NCBI GenBank assembly: GCA_022732885.1
Contig: JAIJTS010000001.1
Span: forward strand, 114,683 to 178,682
Direction of reading: 5' to 3'
Origin: Atopobium sp.
GTDB lineage: Bacteria; Actinomycetota; Coriobacteriia; Coriobacteriales; Atopobiaceae
Length of the DNA: 64,000 nt
Both the position numbers and the translations under genes were made by a program. The first letter of the stretch is position 1. Every line of letters starts with the position of its first letter. Shown in pieces: positions 36,109 through 43,625 of this stretch. The notes below the pieces were generated by a model. That model was not told where the DNA came from and did no database searches. It saw nothing but the letters and a program-made list of their open reading frames with translations.

Positions 36109-36987
36109 CTATGAAAGAAGTGTTTCTCCAATAGTGGTGAGCTTATATTTTTGCCCACTTTTTCCAATTATTCCTATATTCACCAGCGATTTTAATTCTC
36201 TTGACCATGTTGGTGTTGAAAGCCCATAGGTGCTTGTCAATTCTGTTGCTCCAACCCATTCATGCTCAGAAAGATATTGAAGAACTTGTTTTGCTCGATC
36301 TGTTAGTACCAGATTAGGAAGTTGTACAGCTGGTTGTGCAGATGCCTGTTGAGATACTGCTTGTGGAGTATATGCAATTGTCTGATGAGTCTGCTCAACA
36401 GGTAACTCTTCAGCTTCTTCTTGAGTTGGAAGCGTTTGAATGTGAGCGTCTTTAGAGCGGCGTGTTGATAGAGTAACAATTGTTCCGCCAGAGATATTGT
36501 CTTCAAGAGTAAGACTTCCACCCTTCTCAACCATATATTGCTGAGCATAAGGAAGACCAAAGCCAACACCTCTAATAAAGGATTTCATTTCTTCTGTTGC
36601 AGAAGAGGTACCAAACTCAAGAGCTCTATTTTTTTCTTTAATACCAGGGCCTTGATCTGAAAACCTAATGGTATTTCCGTTGTCCATAATTGAAATTGTG
36701 GGTGCTACAAAGCGGGCATGAATGAAATTTTCTACAATCTCACGCATAACCATAAAAGGAATCTTTCCACCCTGCTCATGAGCAAGTTGGTTAACAGTCG
36801 CTGCAATTTCATCAAGATAAGAACGAACGTCTTTTGGCTCTACGAGAACAACGCGAGGTGCTGCAGCTTTATCGTCATACACTGCAATACGTGCAGCATA
36901 GCGGACGGTTAAAGAGTTATCAGAACCAGAATCTTTTTCATTCTGGTTAGTATTTTCCTCAACAAAAGGAAAGAAATCTCTTGCCAC
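36109..36987 (-). CDS. GHKL ATPase-winged helix fusion protein next to dnaA
   Basis: This 292-residue protein is unusual. Residues about 55-175 form a GHKL ATP-binding domain: N-box REIVENFIHA (82-91), G1 DQGPG (111-115) and G2 RGVGFGLPYA (139-148). No histidine phosphoacceptor, sensor or membrane part is present. A Gln/Pro-rich linker (180-225) leads to a winged-helix-like domain (about 228-288, AKQVLQYLSEHEW, ELKSLVNIGIIGKSGQKYKL). GTG 36987 has a GGGGGG 4 bases upstream. It lies upstream of dnaA, same strand, its 5' end at the putative oriC. A DNA-bound ATP-sensing regulator is my inference. Confidence 0.85.
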   Translation of the reverse strand: MARDFFPFVEENTNQNEKDSGSDNSLTVRYAARIAVYDDKAAAPRVVLVEPKDVRSYLDEIAATVNQLAHEQGGKIPFMVMREIVENFIHARFVAPTISIMDNGNTIRFSDQGPGIKEKNRALEFGTSSATEEMKSFIRGVGFGLPYAQQYMVEKGGSLTLEDNISGGTIVTLSTRRSKDAHIQTLPTQEEAEELPVEQTHQTIAYTPQAVSQQASAQPAVQLPNLVLTDRAKQVLQYLSEHEWVGATELTSTYGLSTPTWSRELKSLVNIGIIGKSGQKYKLTTIGETLLS

Positions 36988-37351
36988 GACACCCCCCTTT
37001 TCAACAAGTGTTAAACAAATGAAGAAAACTTTTCGTTTTCTTTCACGATGAATGAAAGTTTTCAACAAGTCTTAAACATCTGTAGATAACTTTATATCTT
37101 TGTGAAAGACGTACTGAATGATAGTAGCATTTAACGGACATATTTCAGCTTACAGAAATATTCCTTTCAACAAATTTCTTCATGTATCACAAGTGAAATT
37201 TTCAAAGTGAAAGGTTTTTTCGCTAAGTTTTTTAATTACAAAAGAGAAAAAGTTGAGGTATTTGCATAGAAAATTTGACAGGTACCTATAAACGCGAGTA
37301 CAATCTGAAGGCTTTTTAATCGATACTGTACCCGTTCGGGAGGAAATAGCT
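36988..37351. other. Putative replication origin (oriC)
   Basis: This 364-base AT-rich gap lies where gene direction switches. Plus-strand sites TTTTCAACA occur at 36998-37006 and 37059-37067, each in the longer repeat TTTTCAACAAGTxTTAAACA. CTTTCAACA is at 37164-37172. A T/A-rich stretch (37200-37260) could unwind. Opposite-facing sites lie upstream of dnaA, so the arrays face each other across the GHKL gene. The function is inferred from the cluster, the skew of gene orientation and the neighbours. Confidence 0.6.
37275..37304 (+). promoter_or_regulatory. Promoter of rpmH operon
   Basis: TTGACA (37275-37280) and TACAAT (37299-37304) are 18 bases apart, 48 bases before the rpmH start. It is a near-consensus sigma-70-type promoter. 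Confidence 0.8.
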
Positions 37352-37486
37352 ATGAAGCGTACCTACCAGCCAAATAAGCGCAAGCGCGCAACTACCCACG
37401 GTTTCCGTGCACGTATGGCAACTAAGAATGGTCGTGCCGTTCTCGCTCGTCGCCGCCTTAAGGGCCGTAAGCGCCTCACTGTCTAA
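37352..37486 (+). CDS. rpmH: 50S ribosomal protein bL34
   Basis: This 44-residue, highly basic protein begins MKRTYQPNKRKRATTHGFRA and ends RKRLTV, a full bL34. GGGAGG stands 8 bases upstream of ATG 37352. It starts the conserved rpmH-rnpA-yidD-yidC-jag cluster beside the origin. Confidence 0.98.
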   Translation: MKRTYQPNKRKRATTHGFRARMATKNGRAVLARRRLKGRKRLTV

Positions 37487-37497
37487 GGAATGTTTCT

Positions 37498-37821
37498 GTG
37501 AAGACCATTAAATCTCGTTCAGAGTTTGAAAGGGTCTTCTCTACGGGGAAGAGGGCTCAAAGTTCTGTTCTTCGTATACGAGTAGCACCATCCACTGAGG
37601 CACATCCTTCCGAGGTAGCCTTTGTAGCTCCAAAAAGATTAGGTAACGCCGTATTTAGAAACAGGTCTAAACGCGTTTTGCGCGAAGCGGCTCGGAAGAG
37701 CGGTTTACCTGTTGAGGGATACGGCATTATTCTCTTTGCGACTAAAGATACTCACAGCACCAATCCTGCTGATATAAGCGTGTCTTTGGATGCTCTGTTA
37801 AGAAAGACAGGGGTCAAATGA
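37498..37821 (+). CDS. rnpA: Ribonuclease P protein component
   Basis: This 107-residue basic protein assists the RNase P RNA in 5' maturation of tRNAs. Motifs are the N-terminal R-x-FE-RVFSTGKR, the central FVAPKRLGNAVFRNRSKRVLRE (RNR basic face) and the alpha/beta fold. GTG 37498 with AAGGAA upstream is the only suitable start. Its stop overlaps the yidD ATG (ATGA). Confidence 0.95.
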   Translation: MKTIKSRSEFERVFSTGKRAQSSVLRIRVAPSTEAHPSEVAFVAPKRLGNAVFRNRSKRVLREAARKSGLPVEGYGIILFATKDTHSTNPADISVSLDALLRKTGVK

Positions 37822-38054
37822 GCGAGAAAAGACAAGATTCTTTTCTCGCAAACTTGTTCCTAGGTGCCATTCGTTTTTATCAGAGAAACATTTCTCCCCT
37901 TTTTAAACCGCACTGTATTTACAGACCTACTTGTTCTGAATATGCAGTTCAGGCTATACAAAAGTATGGTGTCAAAAAGGGAAGTTGGCTTGCTCTTAAG
38001 CGTATTGCTCGCTGTCACCCTTTTCATAAGGGAGGATACGACCCCGTTCCGTAA
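37818..38054 (+). CDS. yidD: Membrane protein insertion efficiency factor YidD
   Basis: This 78-residue protein has the family pattern AIRFYQRNISPLF, CIYRPTCSEYAVQAIQKYG and RIARCHPFHKGGYDPVP, with conserved cysteines. It associates with the inner membrane near SecYEG/YidC. It is translationally coupled to rnpA by a 4-base overlap. Confidence 0.95.
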   Translation: MSEKRQDSFLANLFLGAIRFYQRNISPLFKPHCIYRPTCSEYAVQAIQKYGVKKGSWLALKRIARCHPFHKGGYDPVP

Positions 38055-38074
38055 AGGAACGCACCGGAGGAAAT

Positions 38075-38833
38075 ATGTGGGATTGGATTGTTAACTTTCT
38101 ATACACAGTCTTAGCGGGACTAAAATCATTCTCGGGAGACTGGGGTATGGCAGTTATCCTGCTTACCATCATCATCCGTATCATTCTGGTTCCAATGACC
38201 AACAAGCAGACGGCCTCCATGGCTCGCATGAGTGTTGTTCAGCCTAAGCTCAAAGAAATTCAAGAGCGCTATGCTGATGATCCAGTAAGACAGAACGAAG
38301 AAATGCGTAAGCTTTACGCAGAGATTAACTTCAATCCTCTTGGCGGTTGTCTACCTCTGCTTTTACAGTCCCCTATCTTTATTGCGCTTTTTACCGTTGC
38401 AAAGATGGTTCCAGTAGATTCTCGCTTCTACAATATTCTTCCTTCTATTGCACGAGCAACATCAGACATTTTTGCTGTTGATGGCTTTGTTACCGCTATC
38501 CCTTATATGGTTTTTGTCCTTTTGTTTGGTCTTACTACTTTCCTTTCCATGGCAGTAAATGCTCGTACAAGCTCTGGTGAGCAGCGTACTCAGCAATATA
38601 TGATGGGTGGCATGATGACCCTCATGATGCTCTGGTTTGGTTGGACCGTACCAGCAGCAGTTCTTCTCTACTATGTTACTTCCGGTATTTGGCAGCTTGC
38701 CCAGCAGCAGCTTATTACTAAGCGTCTTATGGAAAAAGAGAAGCTCAAGGCTGAGGCTCAGATGGCTAATAAGCCAATTGAGGTAGACGTGGTTAGAAAA
38801 GAAAAGAAGCCACGCCCTCACAAAAAGGCTTAG
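38075..38833 (+). CDS. yidC: Membrane protein insertase YidC
   Basis: This 252-residue Gram-positive-type YidC has five hydrophobic segments. The conserved Arg lies in segment 1 (LLTIIIRIILVPMTNKQTAS). LGGCLPLLLQSPIFIALF is typical. A basic tail (KEKKPRPHKKA) contacts ribosomes. No lipoprotein signal is seen, so it starts directly with segment MWDWIVNFLYTVLAGL. GGAGG lies 4 bases before ATG 38075. Confidence 0.95.
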   Translation: MWDWIVNFLYTVLAGLKSFSGDWGMAVILLTIIIRIILVPMTNKQTASMARMSVVQPKLKEIQERYADDPVRQNEEMRKLYAEINFNPLGGCLPLLLQSPIFIALFTVAKMVPVDSRFYNILPSIARATSDIFAVDGFVTAIPYMVFVLLFGLTTFLSMAVNARTSSGEQRTQQYMMGGMMTLMMLWFGWTVPAAVLLYYVTSGIWQLAQQQLITKRLMEKEKLKAEAQMANKPIEVDVVRKEKKPRPHKKA

Positions 38834-38921
38834 TAGCTGGAGTTAAACAAAATAACTTTTGTTTACAAAAATTGTAATGGCAGATTAATAGTTAAACTTT
38901 TTATATTGACTGGAGGACGAC

Positions 38922-39506
38922 ATGGAGGATGAGACTTTCGTTTCTGAGCCAAACGCTCTTAATGAGTCTCCTGTCGTTGATTCACAAGACGAGTTTGCTT
39001 CAATTCGAGAGCATTTTGAAGCTGGAATTCAGCTTACTGATGCTGAGATGAATAAGATTGCTGATACCGCTGTTTTCTATTTAAGAGAGATTCTTTCTTT
39101 CTTTGGCGAGAATAGCTGTGCAATTGATGAGTATGACGGTGAAGATGGGGAGTTGATTCTTGACGTAACTGGTGGTGATCTTGCAATTCTCATTGGTCGT
39201 CACGGTAATACGCTTGAGGCTCTTCAAATGGTTCTTTCTTCTTTGATGAGCGCTAAGCTTCACTTCCACTATCCAGTATCTGTTGATGTTGAAAGCTACA
39301 AGAGCCGTCGCCGCAATAAGCTTCAGGAGATGGCACTCTCTGCTGCTGCTCGCGCTAAGAAGACTGGTAAGGTTTCTCTTGCTCCAATGAGTGGCTATGA
39401 GCGTCGTATCATTCACATTGCACTTCGTGATAATCTTGAAGTTACTACACACTCTGAGGGCGATGACCCATACCGTCGCGTTGTTGTTACGGCTATTAAC
39501 AACTAA
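38922..39506 (+). CDS. khpB: Jag/KhpB RNA-binding protein (KH and R3H)
   Basis: The 194-residue protein has an acidic N-terminus (1-40), a KH domain with GRHGNTLEALQ (about 91-101) and an R3H domain with MSGYERRIIHIALRD. KhpB proteins bind sRNAs and mRNAs and affect cell wall synthesis. The Jag_N domain is short or absent. It follows yidC in the conserved cluster, with TGGAGGACGAC before ATG 38922. Confidence 0.9.
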   Translation: MEDETFVSEPNALNESPVVDSQDEFASIREHFEAGIQLTDAEMNKIADTAVFYLREILSFFGENSCAIDEYDGEDGELILDVTGGDLAILIGRHGNTLEALQMVLSSLMSAKLHFHYPVSVDVESYKSRRRNKLQEMALSAAARAKKTGKVSLAPMSGYERRIIHIALRDNLEVTTHSEGDDPYRRVVVTAINN

Positions 39507-39536
39507 AAGTTTTTTGTTAAGCTTTACTAATTTAAT

Positions 39537-39565
39537 GAGGAAGGTTTACGCCTTCCTCTTTTTTT
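39537..39565 (+). terminator. Terminator of the rpmH-jag cluster
   Basis: GAGGAAGG and CCTTCCTC around a 6-base loop, followed by seven T residues (39559-39565). Confidence 0.92.
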
Positions 39566-39600
39566 GTGACAATTCTTCTTGTAACAAGAAGTTTTGTCAC
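39566..39600 (+). promoter_or_regulatory. Large inverted repeat just upstream of the rsmG ribosome site
   Basis: GTGACAATTCTTCTTG (39566-39581) and CAAGAAGTTTTGTCAC (39585-39600) match over 14 of 16 pairs, loop TAA. It abuts the terminator T-run upstream and the AGGAGA ribosome site downstream. It may be an operator or an mRNA hairpin that controls rsmG. Confidence 0.55.
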
Positions 39601-39610
39601 AGGAGATGCA

Positions 39611-40369
39611 ATGTCTGAATCAGAGAAGTCTTTATACGATTCTAAAGAGAATGTACTTAAGGAGCTTCTCCATAACTATGGAATCGATTCAACTGAGACT
39701 CAAAGAAGACAACTCCTCAAGCATATTGAATTGCTAATCGAAATTAATAAAAACCTCAATCTCACAAGAATCACTTCAATTGATGACGCACTGGTTCTTC
39801 ATATACTTGATTCTTTATTACCACTCAAGGTATGTAATGAGTTTATATCCGGTGTTCAAAACTATGTTGATATTGGTACCGGCGGAGGCTTCCCTGGATT
39901 GCCTCTCGCAATCATGAGTGATAACAATACATTGCTGGTCGATTCTATTGGAAAAAAGATCAACGCAGTACAGTCAATGATTGATGAAATTGGTCTTAGT
40001 GAAAGAGTCAGAACTAAAAAGCTTCGTGCTGAAGAAATTCCAAATGACTATAAGCAAAAGTTTGATTTTGTTACTTTCAGGGCCGTTGCAAAGACAAATA
40101 TTCTTTTGGAGTACGCAGAGCCTTTCTTAGCACCACAAGGTACCCTTATAGTAATGAAGGCCAACGTTGACGAGATAGAGCTTCAGGACGCCTCTCAGGC
40201 AGCCAAAATTTTTGGGTATAAAAATGTTTCACGTGAAACATTTGAATTGCCAAACGACTTCGGTCATCGTGAAATTCTTCTATATAGAAAAGTAGCAAAG
40301 AGCAAAATTAAACTACCGAGAAAAACAGGAATGGCAAAATCAAATCCGTTTGTTGCAAGAAGAGACTAA
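39611..40369 (+). CDS. rsmG: 16S rRNA (guanine-N7) methyltransferase RsmG
   Basis: This 252-residue SAM-dependent enzyme methylates G527 of 16S rRNA. SAM motif YVDIGTGGGFPGLPLAI, the NLTRITS start region and VTFRAVAKT are present. ATG 39611 is supported by GGAG 5 bases upstream. The gene body contains one perfect parS site (40225-40240). It precedes parA, in the classical gidB-soj-spo0J order. Confidence 0.95.
   Translation: MSESEKSLYDSKENVLKELLHNYGIDSTETQRRQLLKHIELLIEINKNLNLTRITSIDDALVLHILDSLLPLKVCNEFISGVQNYVDIGTGGGFPGLPLAIMSDNNTLLVDSIGKKINAVQSMIDEIGLSERVRTKKLRAEEIPNDYKQKFDFVTFRAVAKTNILLEYAEPFLAPQGTLIVMKANVDEIELQDASQAAKIFGYKNVSRETFELPNDFGHREILLYRKVAKSKIKLPRKTGMAKSNPFVARRD
40225..40240. promoter_or_regulatory. 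parS site 1 (inside rsmG)
   Basis: TGTTTCACGTGAAACA is an exact 16-bp match to the universal parS consensus. Confidence 0.97.
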
Positions 40370-40377
40370 TTGTGGAA

Positions 40378-40393
40378 TGTTTCACGTGAAACA
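40378..40393. promoter_or_regulatory. parS site 2 (upstream of parA)
   Basis: A second perfect TGTTTCACGTGAAACA, 153 bases from site 1 and 40 bases before parA. Confidence 0.97.
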
Positions 40394-40432
40394 TTCTGTA
40401 TGATTAAATAAACTTGGTCAAACGGAGGATAA

Positions 40433-41233
40433 ATGAGCTACAAAGACCTTTCGAGGGGATTTCAAGATAGAGATCCTAAAGTGCTGGCTGTAATTAATCA
40501 AAAAGGCGGAGTTGGAAAATCAACTACCGTAATTAATCTTGCGGCAGCTCTGGGAGAAACAAAAAAGAAGGTTCTAATTATCGATTTTGATCCACAGGGC
40601 AATGCAACAAGTGGATTTGGAATTGATAAAGAGGAACTTGAAGCTGATATTTATGATGTAATTCTCAACGAAACACCACTTGAAGAGGTTTTGCAACAAA
40701 CAGTTCAAAAGTACGTAACTATCGCTCCAGCTACCATTCAGCTTGCAGGTGCAGAAATTGAACTTGTATCCGCAGAATCAAGAGAAAACATATTAAAGCA
40801 GGCAATTGACCAGGTTAAAGACTATTTTGATTACATTTTGATTGATTGTCCACCATCGCTAGGTCTTTTAACAATAAATGCTCTAGTTGCGGCAAATAGC
40901 ATTCTTATTCCAATTCAGTGCGAATACTATGCGCTAGAGGGCGTAACTAAGATTGTTGAATCAATGAAGATGGTTCAAAAGCAGCTCAATCCAGACCTTG
41001 ATATTTTTGGTGTAGTAATGACCATGTTTGATAGTAGAACTTCCCTATCTAAGCAGGTCGTCAATGAGGTTTCTAACTACTTTGGCAACAAAGTATTCAA
41101 AACACTTATTCCAAGAAATGTCAAAATTGCCGAAGCACCAAGTCATGGTTTGCCAGTAACCATGTATGCCCGAATAAGTATGGGCGCACTTGCATACAAC
41201 AAACTTGCAAAGGAAGTGAATCGTCGTGGTTAA
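40433..41233 (+). CDS. parA: Chromosome-partitioning ATPase ParA/Soj
   Basis: This 266-residue deviant Walker ATPase has NQKGGVGKSTTVINLAAAL (about 22-40) and the DFDPQGNAT and DCPPSLG motifs. It moves ParB-parS complexes and, in some species, acts on DnaA. GGAGG lies 6 bases before ATG 40433. The parB start overlaps its stop by 8 bases. Confidence 0.96.
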   Translation: MSYKDLSRGFQDRDPKVLAVINQKGGVGKSTTVINLAAALGETKKKVLIIDFDPQGNATSGFGIDKEELEADIYDVILNETPLEEVLQQTVQKYVTIAPATIQLAGAEIELVSAESRENILKQAIDQVKDYFDYILIDCPPSLGLLTINALVAANSILIPIQCEYYALEGVTKIVESMKMVQKQLNPDLDIFGVVMTMFDSRTSLSKQVVNEVSNYFGNKVFKTLIPRNVKIAEAPSHGLPVTMYARISMGALAYNKLAKEVNRRG

Positions 41234-42086
41234 AAAATCAGGACTTGGCAAGGGCCTTAATTCTCTTTTTAGCGAGGTAGACGCAGAAGTCGGCAATAAA
41301 AAAGAAGTTACTACACTTCCCTTGAAGAAGATTAAGCCGAATAAAGATCAACCTCGTAAGCGTTTTGATGAAGCTGAACTTGCTGAACTCAGTGATTCTA
41401 TTAAGCAAAACGGTATTCTCCAGCCACTTCTTGTTCGCGAAAAGGGCGATCATTATGAGATTGTTGCTGGTGAGAGACGCTTTCAGGCTGCGAAACTTGC
41501 AAAATTAGAGGAAGTTCCTGTAGTAATTAAGGCAATTTCCGATGAGGAAGTATTCAAGCTTGCTCTTATTGAAAATCTACAGAGATCTGACTTAAGCCCA
41601 ATCGAAGAAGCTCAAGGATATAAGCAGTTAATCAAACAGGATAACTTAACTCAAGACGATTTGGCCAAGGTATTATCAAAATCAAGATCTGCAATTACAA
41701 ACACCCTTCGACTTCTAGATCTTCCAACAGAAGTTCAAACATTGATGGCGGAGGGACGTATTAGCGCTGGACATGCACGTGCAATTCTTTCTGTAAGCGG
41801 AAAAGAAGGACGGATTAAGCTTGCTCAGAAAGTAATCGAAGAGAACTTGTCGGTTCGTCAGACAGAAAATCTTGCTCCACTATTTTCTGTCACAAATGTC
41901 GAGAAACCAAAAAGGCAGCCAACTCCACAGGCATATAAGCGTGCAGCAAGGCAACTAAGAATTGCTTTGGATACTCCAGTAAAAGTACGAAACATCCGCG
42001 GCAAGAATAAGATCGAAATTGAATTCAATGATGAAGATGAACTTGCTGCTTTAGTGGAAAAGCTCTCAAAGGTTAAAGAAGCATAA
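41226..42086 (+). CDS. parB: Chromosome-partitioning protein ParB/Spo0J
   Basis: This 286-residue CTP-dependent clamp binds parS. The N-terminal GLGKGLNSLF ParA-stimulating motif, box KIKPNKDQPRKRFD, the GERRFQAAK CTPase motif and ENLQRSDLSPIEEA, plus a helix-turn-helix and C-terminal dimer domain, are seen. GTG 41226 is the likely start, coupled to parA. Two parS sites are within 1 kb. Confidence 0.96.
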   Translation: MVKKSGLGKGLNSLFSEVDAEVGNKKEVTTLPLKKIKPNKDQPRKRFDEAELAELSDSIKQNGILQPLLVREKGDHYEIVAGERRFQAAKLAKLEEVPVVIKAISDEEVFKLALIENLQRSDLSPIEEAQGYKQLIKQDNLTQDDLAKVLSKSRSAITNTLRLLDLPTEVQTLMAEGRISAGHARAILSVSGKEGRIKLAQKVIEENLSVRQTENLAPLFSVTNVEKPKRQPTPQAYKRAARQLRIALDTPVKVRNIRGKNKIEIEFNDEDELAALVEKLSKVKEA

Positions 42087-42325
42087 TGAAGATAAAGTTT
42101 GCAATTATATCTACAATCTCGCTGTTCGGAATAGCTTTTCTCGCCAAACATGCTCTGTTGACTAAAGAAGCTCAGAGGAGTTTTCTTCATGCGATGAGAA
42201 GATCGAGAAGGGCGCTCGATGCAATTCTTGATGACTATTCAGGCAGCGGTAATAGAAAAAGTGCAATAAATATTCTTTCTCATCAAGCAAGAGTAGAGAA
42301 AGAATGGCTAAAAGTAATTCAATAG
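42086..42325 (+). CDS. Small membrane protein coupled to parB
   Basis: This 79-residue protein starts inside the parB stop (ATAATGA) and so is coupled to it. One hydrophobic segment (about 5-20, FAIISTISLFGIAFLA) is followed by a basic stretch (RRSRRAL) and an amphipathic end. I do not recognise it. It ends before a bidirectional terminator. It could tie the ParB complex to the membrane, but that is speculation from context. Confidence 0.75.
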   Translation: MKIKFAIISTISLFGIAFLAKHALLTKEAQRSFLHAMRRSRRALDAILDDYSGSGNRKSAINILSHQARVEKEWLKVIQ

Positions 42326-42348
42326 AACAAATGTTCTATATATGAACT

Positions 42349-42380
42349 AAAAAGAAGGGGTCCATAAAGGCCCCTTCTTT
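42349..42380. terminator. Bidirectional terminator between parB unit and rlmN
   Basis: AAAGAAGGGG (42351-42360) and CCCCTTCTTT (42371-42380) form a perfect 10-bp stem, with TTTTTAG on the minus side. Confidence 0.85.
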
Positions 42381-42407
42381 GATTGTAATGCGTAGGGTAT
42401 GTTGAGG

Positions 42408-43526
42408 TTAACGTGCGTTTCTTTTCTGGAAGAGCTGACCGCAGGCTGCATCAATATCAGAGCCACGAGAAAGACGAATTGTTGCTTCAACGCCAACAGA
42501 ATTAAGGCTGTTTACAAACTCCTGTGCACGAGCAGGGGATGTTGGATGGAATTTAGAACCCTCAATCTCGTTGAGCTGAATAATGTTCACGTGGCAAAGT
42601 GTTCCTCGACAGAAATCTCTTAGAGCACCAAGCTCATTGTCGGAATCGTTAACGCCCTTAATCAGTGCATATTCATACGTTGGACGACGACCGGTCTTAT
42701 CGACATATTCGCCCATGATGTCGTACAGGTGAATGAGAGAGTATTTACGAACGCCTGGCATAAGAGCATCACGTGTCTTTTGGACTGCAGAGTGAAGCGA
42801 AACGGCAAGCGTAAATTGCTCTGGCTCAGAGGCAAAACGCTTAATCATAGGTATAACACCGCAGGTAGAAACCGTAATATGGCGGGCACCAATGCCGGCT
42901 CCATCAGGGGAGTTGAGGCGTCTCATGGCAGCAAGTGTAGCGTCGTAGTTCATAAAAGGTTCGCCCTGGCCCATAAGGACAACGCTGGTAACGCGAGTGT
43001 CAAAGTCGTCGCGAACATGCATAACCTGCTCGTAGATCTCGCTAGCAGAAAGCGAACGAGTGAGGCCAGCGGCGCCCGTCGCACAGAAAGCGCAACCCAT
43101 GGCGCAACCAGCTTGTGTGGAAGCGCAGACCGAGAGCTTGTTGCCGTTTGGCATGCCAACACACTCAACAGATGTTCCATCAGGGTAGCGAAGCAGGTAT
43201 TTGCGGCTCCCGTCCTCAGAAACCTGTCGAACAACCTGCTCAGCACCAGCAAGCGTTACCTGTTTAGACAGTTCTTCTCGCAGTGTTTTTGGAAGATTAC
43301 TCATCTGATCAAAAGAGGTAGCGCCCTTAGACCAAATCCACTCCTCAATTTGCTTTGCTCGGAACTTTGGTTGACCAAGCGAAGTCACCAAATCAAGGAT
43401 TTGTTCAGACGTAAGACTTCTAAGGTCAGATTTGGTGGCAGTCTTCTGTGAATAAGAGTCAAGTGTGGGAGCATCTGAGCTGTCAGCCGTAACGTTTGTT
43501 TCATCAAGAGTATTATTTGATTGCAT
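42408..43526 (-). CDS. rlmN: Dual-specificity rRNA/tRNA (adenine-C2) methyltransferase RlmN
   Basis: This 372-residue radical-SAM enzyme methylates A2503 of 23S rRNA and A37 of some tRNAs. The cluster motif CAMGCAFC, the GQGEPFMN stretch, SLHSA and the C-terminal catalytic Cys in GSDIDAACGQL are present. The N-terminal 45 residues are a polar extension. AAGGAC lies 4 bases before ATG 43526. It is transcribed against both neighbours. Confidence 0.95.
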   Translation of the reverse strand: MQSNNTLDETNVTADSSDAPTLDSYSQKTATKSDLRSLTSEQILDLVTSLGQPKFRAKQIEEWIWSKGATSFDQMSNLPKTLREELSKQVTLAGAEQVVRQVSEDGSRKYLLRYPDGTSVECVGMPNGNKLSVCASTQAGCAMGCAFCATGAAGLTRSLSASEIYEQVMHVRDDFDTRVTSVVLMGQGEPFMNYDATLAAMRRLNSPDGAGIGARHITVSTCGVIPMIKRFASEPEQFTLAVSLHSAVQKTRDALMPGVRKYSLIHLYDIMGEYVDKTGRRPTYEYALIKGVNDSDNELGALRDFCRGTLCHVNIIQLNEIEGSKFHPTSPARAQEFVNSLNSVGVEATIRLSRGSDIDAACGQLFQKRNAR

Positions 43527-43625
43527 TTTTGTCCTTCTCCAACTCTTCTAAGCCATCTGCGGTATCTTAGAAGAAATACGTTTATTAGAGTTTACCCTAT
43601 GGGAGACTTATCTGAAGGAGCGGAA

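Noticed and set aside
36205..36220. CTTTCAACA-like site inside the GHKL gene counted as a DnaA box
   Set aside because: It lies in coding sequence, lacks the first T and is isolated from the clusters.
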